Shown here in pieces: positions 57,210 to 64,000 of a stretch of DNA of 64,000 bases (positions are counted from its first letter, which is position 1; each line of letters starts with the position of its first letter). The notes beneath the pieces are model-generated. The model ran no database searches. It saw nothing but the letters and a program-made list of their open reading frames with translations, and was not told the origin of the DNA. This stretch comes from Rhipicephalus microplus (taxonomy: Eukaryota > Arthropoda > Arachnida > Ixodida > Ixodidae). A program made the translations under genes and the position numbers. The stretch covers positions 191,674,491 to 191,738,490 of the forward strand of contig NC_134702.1 of NCBI RefSeq assembly GCF_043290135.1. Reading direction: 5' to 3'.

Positions 57210-58061
57210 GTAGGCCCGATATATCCTTCTAAATGTTATCGGAGCGATGACCGTTTCTTGTTGCTGCTGCCAGACCCTCAGCACTTTGTGTGTGTATTTT
57301 CATGTCTCCTGCATTCTCTGAGAATCTTGTTGCAACTCTCTGGCGATGTTGAGTTAAATCCCGGCCCAGATAAAAAGGTAGAAAGTATGCTCACAGAACT
57401 GATAACCGGACAGAAGCGAATTAGTGATGAGCTTTCGACGCTCAGTTCAAGAATGACTTCTTTTGAACAGCGTCTAGAAAACATTGAAACATTGTCTGCA
57501 ACTGCAAATGATGCCATTCAACGTGTTCACGAACTAGAAGTAGCGGTTGCAAACCTCAAAGATACAATCGACAAACTTGATCGTAGAAATGATGACCTTG
57601 AAAATCGATCCCGCAGGAATAACTTGATCATTTATGGCCTGAATGAACCAACGAATGAAACTTCCGAAACGTTGCTGGTTTCTGTGACAAATTTGCTATC
57701 CTGCAAGATTGGAGTTCAATGCGATGGCATTGAACGCTGCCACAGACTCGGCACGCGAGGAAGTGAAAAGGGGCGCCCTGTAATCTTTAAACTACTGGAC
57801 TTCAGAACCAAGCTTGAAATTCTTAAGAACGCCAGAAAGCTGAAAGGAACCAGCATATACATTAACGAAGATTTTTCTGCACGCATACGGCAAATCCGCA
57901 AAAACTTGTGGGATCATTCGGTTGATATCCGTAAACAGGCATCTAAATACAGATTACAATACGATTCCTTGATAGTCGACAGCGTTCGCTACTCGTGGGA
58001 CAGTGCTCGCAAAACACTTATTCAGGCTCCTCGTGCCACCGTTTCTAGGGGCACAGAGTGA
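56259..58061 (+). CDS. element I ORF1, with 5' array leader and 2A-like motif
   Basis: 600 codons from the first ATG, only 18 nt after the element start. The unique part from the last unit ATG (57168) is 297 codons. Parts of the unique form: hydrophobic leader (residues 30-57), a 2A-like motif LSGDVELNPGP (ends at residue 67), a coiled coil (about 75-150), then an RRM-like and C-terminal domain with NNLIIYGL, ERCHRLG and IYINEDFSARIRQIRK as in L1/CR1-type ORF1 proteins, which bind LINE RNA and chaperone nucleic acids. No zinc knuckle. Three 101-aa repeats precede this if translation starts at the first ATG. Which start is used is unknown. Confidence 0.85.
   Translation: MADGSFKHVCFLLQIAASIAGPYFLSSVSPSSFPLNHSAFDGPPFSKACYPAGGNATVLLTDLAVASPECAWHSTGTSSTRTRNDIKPTLRSILFSGSGSGMADGSFKHVCFLLQIAASIAGPYFLSSVSPSSFPLNHSAFDGPPFSKACYPAGGNATVLLTDLAVASPECAWHSTGTSSTRTQNDIKPTLRSILFSGSGSGMADGSFKHVCFLLQIAASIAGPYFLSSVSPSSFPLNHSAFDGPPFSKACYPAGGNATVLLTDLAVASPECAWHSTGTSSTRTRNDIKPTLRSILFSGSGSGMADGSFKHVCFLLQVGPIYPSKCYRSDDRFLLLLPDPQHFVCVFSCLLHSLRILLQLSGDVELNPGPDKKVESMLTELITGQKRISDELSTLSSRMTSFEQRLENIETLSATANDAIQRVHELEVAVANLKDTIDKLDRRNDDLENRSRRNNLIIYGLNEPTNETSETLLVSVTNLLSCKIGVQCDGIERCHRLGTRGSEKGRPVIFKLLDFRTKLEILKNARKLKGTSIYINEDFSARIRQIRKNLWDHSVDIRKQASKYRLQYDSLIVDSVRYSWDSARKTLIQAPRATVSRGTE
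56542..56575 (+). promoter_or_regulatory. predicted internal promoter: initiator plus DPE in each unit
   Basis: The unit junction reads TTCAGTGGG, an arthropod-type initiator with A+1 at 56544. GGTTC sits at +28 to +32 (56571-56575), a full match to the DPE consensus RGWYV. The same arrangement recurs with A+1 at 56847 and 57150. At the 5'-most unit (A+1 = 56241) the DPE is at 56268-56272 and the upstream bases belong to flanking DNA. Internal initiator-DPE promoters are established for Jockey and I-type LINEs. No TATA box is needed. Confidence 0.6.
57327..57368 (+). other. 2A-like ribosome-skipping motif in ORF1
   Basis: LLQLSGDVELNPGP, matching the D-(V/I)-E-x-N-P-G-P consensus with all invariant residues. 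Skipping would separate the N-terminal leader after the glycine at 57363-57365, and ORF1p would begin with the proline at 57366. 2A-like motifs are established in some non-LTR retrotransposons (trypanosome and sea-urchin elements). The hydrophobic stretch just before it could be a targeting signal. Confidence 0.85.
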
Positions 58062-60830
58062 CTCAGTAGTGAACGGAAACTAACCCTTTTGAACATAAAT
58101 GCTCGCAGTCTGCTTAACAAGGTTCAGGATTTTAATTGGCTAGTAGAGTGTCACCACCCCTCAGTTATTTGTGTTACGGAAACATGGCTGAAAAACGCTA
58201 TATCGGATTCCGAATTTTTGCCGCCAGCCTATTCGGTGATAAGAAATGACAGGCAATTCAGTAAAGGTGGTGGTGTTGCTGTTTTTATTAGGAAAGGCAT
58301 CGAATTTTCAGTGCTACCTGAACTTCCCAATACTGAATCTGTTTGGTGTCGCATAAAACTTTCTGGTTTCGTGATGGTGATTGGAGCTGTTTATCGTTCA
58401 CCCTGCTCTGAGGATGATGTATTTTCACATATTACAGAATACATAGCCCGTAACCGAATTAGTAATTATAAAATGATCATCACAGGCGATTTCAATGCTC
58501 CTTGTATTGATTGGGACTTGCTAACTTCAACAGGCCGTGAAAAGGCACTATGCGACTCCCTGATTAACATGGCTGTTTCTTTTGACTTAACGCAAGTGGT
58601 TGAACGTCCAACCAGAGATAACTCTGTTCTCGACCTTGTGTTCCTTAACGAAGAACTGCTGCAACATGGCTTTGAGTGTGACATAATAGATGGTTTATCT
58701 GATCACAAGGGTGTGTTGCTGCAACTAAACGTGACTCATGAACCTTGTAACCCGAAATTCAGCACCGTTACTGATTTCACGCATGCTAATGATCTTGCGA
58801 TTGTAGAATTGTTAGAATCCTCTTTCGATAATTTTATGGCAAACAGTGAATCATGCAGTGTTGATGCATTGTTAGATCAGTTTTATAATTTGGCGCGCAC
58901 CTGTGTGACACAGTTCGTCCCTCAAAAATGTGTAAAACATAACCCAAAGCATCCATGGTACACACGTGACATAATCCATCTCATACGGCGTATTAAGCGC
59001 ATGCGCAAGCGAAACCGCCTCGATCCATTTCTTTTTTCGCTGAAGTCTGAGCTAAGAACGAAAATGACAGAAGCGAAAAAGTTTTATTACAACACGACGT
59101 TAACAACGTACATGAAAGAAAACCCATCAAAATTTTGGAAATCAATACTTCCCTCTTCTCATGACTCTACAGCATTCATCATCAACGATCAAACTTGCAC
59201 TGATCCTGCCACTATTTCAGAAGGCTTCAACAGATACTTTCACTCTGTTTTCAGCCAAGATGATGGTTCTCGTCCTCCTTTTATACATAGCTCAGAACAC
59301 GCGTTGCCGAATCTCGAGGTAACTCATGCTGGGGTTCATAACCTGTTGCTAAAAATTGACACGACTAAAAGCGCAGGACCTGATGCCATACCGAACATGT
59401 TCTTGAAGAGATACTCAGAATGGAATGCCCATTATCTTACAGTGATCTTCAATAAATCTCTGGAAACCTCAATTGTTCCCAGAGCTTGGAAAATTGCCAG
59501 CGTCGTTCCAGTATATAAATCTGGTGATAAGCAGCTTATAGAAAATTATAGACCAATATCTCTTATTTCGACTTGCTGTAAGCTTCTTGAACACATTATT
59601 CATAAACATATTGTACAGTATTTAACTTTCCACAGCCTCCTCTCACAAAGCCAGCACGGCTTTCGCTCTGGTTTCTCCACCGTCACGCAACTCATTGAGT
59701 TTACTCACGACATAGCTTCTGCACTCAATAGTCACGATCAGCTTGACGCCATTTTCATAGATTACTCGAAAGCTTTTGACATGGTCTCTCATGAAAAGCT
59801 TCTATGTAAAGTTCGAGCAATATTAAAAGGGTCCAAATTAATAGACTGGATCACTGACTATTTACACTTAAGATCTCAATTTGTTACTTTTAATCGCACG
59901 CATTCTTCATCGGTAACAGTCACATCTGGAGTCCCTCAGGGTTCAGTTCTGGGACCTCTGTTATTTGTCATTTTCATTAATGATGTAGTAAGTGTTATTA
60001 ATAACACCAACGTTAAATTGCGCCTATATGCAGATGACTGTGTCTTGTACCGCATTGTTTCTGACGCTAGTGATCAAGAAGAATTAAATAAGGTATTTTC
60101 AAAATTCTGCCAATGGAGTAATATGTGGCAAATGAAAATCAATTTTACCAAGACAGTCGCCATGACTTTCGGAAACAAAAAGAAGCCGCTGAATTACTCT
60201 TACAATACTTATGGTAGTTACTTGTCCCAAGTTAGTGAGTTCAAATATCTGGGTGTCATTTTTTCACATAACCTAAAATGGCATGCCCATATCAACCATA
60301 TCTCTGCTAAAGCGCTTCGAAAACTTGGCTACATGAAGCGAACTTTAAAAAATGCAACGTTAGAATGTAAACTGGCTGCCTACAAATCACTTGTCCGTCC
60401 GATACTCGAATACGCCTCAACTGTGTGGTCTCCTCACCTCACGTGTGACATAACTCAGCTAGAATCAATCCAGAAAAAAGCTATCAGATTCATCTTCGGT
60501 CGCTACGATCGCAGCTTCTCACCTTCATCACATGCGCACATGTTATCATTGCAGCCTTTGGAGCATAGGCGCGAACACGAACGCGTAATTTTGCTGCACA
60601 AGATCGTCCACACGCCTTTCGGTATTCAAGCACCGTTCTCTTTTGTACCCGCTAATACACGTGTCACTAGGCAAACCCACAGACTAAACATTATTCCTTT
60701 CAGGGCACATATTGACTGTTTTAAGTATTCATTTTTTCCATACACTGTTGAAATCTGGAACAATTTGGATGGTTCGTTTCGCGCATTGACTCATGAAGAG
60801 TTCGTTGAGAAACTACGTAATTCCATATAG
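58062..60830 (+). CDS. element I ORF2: endonuclease plus reverse transcriptase
   Basis: Open from the codon after the ORF1 stop (TGA 58059-58061) in the same frame. The endonuclease starts at NINARSLLNK (58092), preceded by TTG and no ATG. Motifs: CVTETWL, GGVAVFIR, GAVYRSP, TGDFNAPCIDWD, VLDLVFLN, SDHKGVLL. RT: SAGPDAIPN, NYRPISLIS, HGFRSGFSTV, IFIDYSKAFDMVSH, GVPQGSVLGPLLF, catalytic YADDCVLY near 60027. C-terminal region without RNase H. The first in-frame ATG lies about 90 codons in, inside the endonuclease, so translation must begin otherwise: readthrough, reinitiation at a non-AUG codon, or an ancestral fusion. Confidence 0.9.
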   Translation, partial: LSSERKLTLLNINARSLLNKVQDFNWLVECHHPSVICVTETWLKNAISDSEFLPPAYSVIRNDRQFSKGGGVAVFIRKGIEFSVLPELPNTESVWCRIKLSGFVMVIGAVYRSPCSEDDVFSHITEYIARNRISNYKMIITGDFNAPCIDWDLLTSTGREKALCDSLINMAVSFDLTQVVERPTRDNSVLDLVFLNEELLQHGFECDIIDGLSDHKGVLLQLNVTHEPCNPKFSTVTDFTHANDLAIVELLESSFDNFMANSESCSVDALLDQFYNLARTCVTQFVPQKCVKHNPKHPWYTRDIIHLIRRIKRMRKRNRLDPFLFSLKSELRTKMTEAKKFYYNTTLTTYMKENPSKFWKSILPSSHDSTAFIINDQTCTDPATISEGFNRYFHSVFSQDDGSRPPFIHSSEHALPNLEVTHAGVHNLLLKIDTTKSAGPDAIPNMFLKRYSEWNAHYLTVIFNKSLETSIVPRAWKIASVVPVYKSGDKQLIENYRPISLISTCCKLLEHIIHKHIVQYLTFHSLLSQSQHGFRSGFSTVTQLIEFTHDIASALNSHDQLDAIFIDYSKAFDMVSHEKLLCKVRAILKGSKLIDWITDYLHLRSQFVTFNRTHSSSVTVTSGVPQGSVLGPLLFVIFINDVVSVINNTNVKLRLYADDCVLYRIVSDASDQEELNKVFSKFCQWSNMWQMKINFTKTVAMTFGNKKKPLNYSYNTYGSYLSQVSEFKYLGVIFSHNLKWHAHINHISAKALRKLGYMKRTLKNATLECKLAAYKSLVRPILEYASTVWSPHLTCDITQLESIQKKAIRFIFGRYDRSFSPSSHAHMLSLQPLEHRREHERVILLHKIVHTPFGIQAPFSFVPANTRVTRQTHRLNIIPFRAHIDCFKYSFFPYTVEIWNNLDGSFRALTHEEFVEKLRNSI

Positions 60831-61070
60831 TTTTCAGCTGTTTTTGCATTGTCTTAGTGGTTGTTCTTTTTCCGAGTTCCTATCAACATCTGTACTTGCA
60901 CCTGATAAGAGTTTTTTTCAAGCTATGCAAGCTTATCATTTCTTCATCTTGTTTGTATAATCTTAGCGTTTCTTTTGTTGTACTTTCTTTGTACTAAAAC
61001 ATGTACCCACTCCTGCTATGTCTCGGAACCGAGACAGCAGTATTTGTAAATAATAATAATAATAATAAAA
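60831..61070 (+). other. element I 3' UTR with hairpin and (TAA)n tail
   Basis: The stem TGTCTCGG (61019-61026) / CCGAGACA (61029-61036) is extended by CTGC/GCAG with a TA bulge, followed by (TAA)n at about 61048-61066. The position near the 3' end is the same as in the other two CR1-like LINEs. Confidence 0.75.
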
Positions 61071-62787
61071 TGTTATAGCGCAGCACGCGGCTGGAATTGG
61101 TAATAAACTATCAAAATCAGCTAAAGATTGCTTTCTCATTCTTTTACAAATCACGGAATATGCCCAAAAATGAAACGTAGATGATCCTTCTATCATCTAT
61201 TGGCTGATTTGAACATGCCGCGCTCAGTTGTTACAGAAATCACCGCGAGTCCGTCACTTGTCCGCGAGGGCGCGCGCGATCGCACTAAACATCAGCGTAC
61301 TCGATGGGAAAAAAATTGCTCAAGATCACGAGGCGAGCGTGACGTTTTATGTTTGCCCCTCCCATCCCTTTCTGCTTTCTTCCAGCGCTTCCGTTGGGAC
61401 GAGAGAGAAGAGAATGCGATTGCAGCGTGTGTTGCAGAGTGTGAAATTCTTTCTAACTCCGCTCGTACCGGATAGATTCCTAAAATTTTTGTGGCACTGA
61501 ATTTTGACGCAATGCGCTTTTACAGTTATTCAATTCCATGGTTCCTCCAAAAAGTGTTTCAGGGCCCTATAGGTGATAGGATGCACCAATCATATATCGC
61601 AAGTGCGCATCGCAGATATACTACACATGTAAATATATATATCTGAATGATCAAGCAAGGCATTGAATAAAATAGCGTGCGTAGCGGAGAATAAGAGGAT
61701 TTGAAAAACAATATAGATTACGTGTCACTGCCTTGATTACCTTCCTTGCGGATGGCCAATGCGCTACAAAAAAAAACGAAGGATTATCGATGTAGACCAT
61801 GACCACCAGTTTGAATACCTCAGGGTAGTTCACAGGGAATATAATTCAGGTCTACAGCATGCTTTAAGCAATGTGTTCGAAAGCTTTGAAGAAAAACAGA
61901 AATAGAGTATGGAGTTTCTGCCTACAATGGCCTGCACGGTTGCTTTTTCTGCCGCGGCAGATATCTGAAGACAACTAGAGAAGCTTAACTGCGTCAGAAA
62001 TTTGAAAAAAAAAATGAACTCAAATAACGCTTTTTCTGTGCTAAAGGTGGTCGGATCAATTGAAAGAATAGAGGTTCTGCCTGCGATGAGCCCGTTGGCA
62101 CTTTATTATTTTGATATAATAGTGCGCTATGGTAAATATTGCACTGGCATACGACGAGAATGCCGCCATTTTGCAGGACAAGAACAGAGCTCTTAGTTCT
62201 GTGTTGTCGGCCGCAGGGCAGCAGTTAATAAGGTGCTCAGTGGCTGACTCGATGGTCACGGGTACCATACGAGCCGTGGTGCTCGCAATTCGATGGCCGC
62301 AAAATGATATACACTGTAAAGAAAAGTGTACCGAACTGAGAGGAATTGGAGGAGGATGCTCCCGCTCTGCTCCAGTGACCTCACTCATATCGGAATGTAC
62401 CGGAATATATGTTTTAAAGATGATAGTCTTTCTTGGGGACCTTCGACGCAAAAATTTTGGTCTGTCTGTCGACCTGTACCTTTGTCTGTTTGTCTATTTT
62501 TGCGGTACCGGGTACTTGAAACGGCTGACCCCATCCACAGCGCCCACCAATGCTGCTCAAGATTTAGTGTTAATAATTGCGCAATTATCAAATAATAAGC
62601 AATTATTGTGCAAGTCTGGGGCACCATAATAACACCTATATATTATAATATATATTATATATATATAAATATTATATATAACACTTATAAATGTGCATCT
62701 TTTACTAGAAATTGCAAACATAAGTAATCTTAAGGGCCGTAGCGCTTATCGCGCTGCGCTGACCACGCAGCATGACAAGAAAAGGCG
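61071..62787. other. no recognised gene
   Basis: Short ORFs, including 166 codons at 62129-62629 without a known domain. A pure AT stretch lies at about 62636-62685. A TCTGTCTGTCGACCTGTACC-like low-complexity block near 62460 looks repeat-derived. Confidence 0.4.
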
Positions 62788-63165
62788 GGTGTTTCCAACG
62801 CTTTGCTAAGACGCGATGGTGGTGTCACCTACCCGTCGCCTTGCGTTCCTTACCTTATAACTTCTGAGACGGGCGCGAACACCCGTCTCAGAGCCTCGCG
62901 CTTCGTTTTGCAAGACGGCTGCCACGTGGCACTCATGTCTCACGTGTTATGGGATTTGACACTCTCGTTCGCCTCTGCTGCACGATCGATGCACTCTAAC
63001 GCAGCGCCTTCAAAATACCATTCACTAATTTTCTTGCGCAGAACTTCAAATAATTGTTCACTCTCTCCACACGCAAGACTATTGTCTTTTGACGACATTT
63101 CCAGATTACAGGCAGACACGGGGCCAATTTTATTTTATTTTCCTCCAGTGGCTGACGATGAAGGA
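62788..63165 (+). repeat. interspersed repeat, copy 2 of 2 in the window
   Basis: Aligns with the complement of 27985-28361 (see that entry). Here the central CGAGACGGGCGCGAACACCCG-like part differs by an inserted short inverted repeat (GAGACGGG / CCCGTCTC, about 62865-62892). Confidence 0.55.
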
Positions 63166-64000
63166 AACCGAACAAAACCATGGCCCAATCCCTGATTATG
63201 CTCTTGTGGTTGCGCCGAAACTGCTTGACAGCATCACTTATGCTCCAGAGTATACACCGAAATTGTTGTGGTGCATCGCTCAATAAACTTCATTGGCTCT
63301 TTGAGGAGAAACGTAGGCAGCCCCACCACAAGGTGGCCGTTCTCTACAAATAAACATGGCGCAGAACCAGCCAGTGCACTGAGGATTGTGCGAAGCTTTC
63401 GGCCGCGTTCGAGAAAAGGAAATCGTTCTGTGCGCTTTCTGGATACCACAAGCCACTACAGCTGGCAACAAAGGTTGTCACAGGCAGAAGGCTGTTGTGG
63501 GAATCTTAATCGTTTGGTGTTTCCGGGCAGCGAAGACACTTTGTGATCTAGCGAGTGTTGAACAACCTGGCAGTCGCTAGTGCGGCGCAATATTGGTGAG
63601 TGAGCTCTTCTGAAATTCCCTTTGTTATTCTTGTCAGGCAGTGCTAAGACTGGACAATGTTGGGTAGATAAACCAAACATGTGAATAATGATAGGGTAAT
63701 TTTACAAGACGTTAGTAAAAAGGAAGCGGAATTACGAGAATGTGTTGTTTGGACTGCATGCTTTTTTTAACATTGGTAAATTGGTATGAGCCGCTAGTAG
63801 GAGGGTATGTACAACCGGTGATTGAAACTTAGTATTATACCCAGTGTGATGATGTTTAATGAACCGGAGAAGTCGCAACGAGGTGGCAACGGAAAATGCC
63901 CGTATGGCAATGTCTGGCAAAGGCGGCACAGGTTCTCGCGCAGTCAGAGCGCGAAGCTTTTGTTCTCTTCCAAAGGCGCATACGCGTTGGTACATATGCT
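63166..64000. other. no recognised feature
   Basis: Only short ORFs; no transposon landmark seen up to the window end. Confidence 0.4.

Larger units (their letters stand above)
56241..61070 (+). mobile_element. CR1-like LINE (element I), apparently full length
   Basis: 4.8 kb: a 5' array of 303-bp units (56241-57209), ORF1 with a 2A-like motif, ORF2 (EN-RT), and a 3' UTR with hairpin and a (TAA)n tail ending near 61070. Apart from the TGA between them, both ORFs are open. The 5' end coincides with the predicted start site of the repeat unit, as expected of a full-length copy. No clear target duplication: the flanks share only TAGCG-like sequence. Confidence 0.9.

Noticed and set aside
56225..61080. 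Target-site duplication for element I (TAGCG shared by both flanks)
   Set aside because: Only about five bases match and the alignment is not flush with the element ends, so it is not claimed.
62735..62790. Possible tRNA-like SINE head near 62735
   Set aside because: I could not fit convincing A and B boxes or a cloverleaf; left as unassigned.

Overview
The window looks like a transposon-dense intergenic stretch of an arthropod genome, most probably a hard tick. It has no bacterial gene organisation. Almost every recognisable reading frame belongs to a retrotransposon, simple repeats are common, and nested insertions are the rule. The tick assignment is an inference from the mix of CR1-like, I-clade and Ty3/gypsy families and their codon-level resemblance to tick elements; no search was run. 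I found no host gene, tRNA, rRNA or CRISPR array that I can support.

Layout. 1-5.9 kb: no recognised feature apart from one unassigned ORF. 5.9-12.8 kb (minus): a decayed but structurally complete LTR retrotransposon (element A), with both LTRs, a CATGG target duplication, PBS and PPT. Its domain order is gag-PR-IN-RT-RH, so integrase precedes RT although the domains look Ty3/gypsy-like. 12.8-14.7 kb: a tetranucleotide microsatellite followed by a degenerate tandem repeat of about 147 bp. 16.2-19.8 kb (plus): a CR1/L2-type LINE with an intact 952-aa endonuclease-RT, flanked by two identical 290-bp direct repeats and lying in a gag-like relic. 21.5-22.7 kb: dinucleotide repeats and a MITE-like element. 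22.7-27.8 kb (minus): a gypsy element with 125-131 bp LTRs (element E). 28.6-34.7 kb (minus): a decayed CR1-like LINE (F) split by an I/R1-type LINE (J) in the opposite orientation. 37.0-54.5 kb: a nest in which an I-clade LINE (H, minus) holds gypsy element D (plus), D abuts gypsy element C (minus), and C is cut by LTR element B (plus), a gag-protease-only element itself interrupted by a MITE. 56.2-61.1 kb (plus): a near-intact CR1-like LINE (element I).

Element I is the most interesting part. It starts with 3.2 tandem copies of a 303-bp unit. Each unit carries an arthropod-type initiator (degenerate in the first copy) and a perfectly spaced DPE-like motif. ORF1 contains a 2A-like ribosome-skipping motif ending NPGP. 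ORF1 and the EN-RT ORF2 lie in one reading frame separated by a single TGA, with no ATG at the start of ORF2. This suggests unusual translation: skipping, then readthrough or reinitiation.

How they work together: the window records successive waves of transposition. Elements A and B share homologous gag and protease and an identical 18-nt primer binding site, so B may have been a non-autonomous partner of an A-like element. The LINE at 16.2 kb and element I are the youngest-looking insertions; most of the others carry frameshifts and stops.
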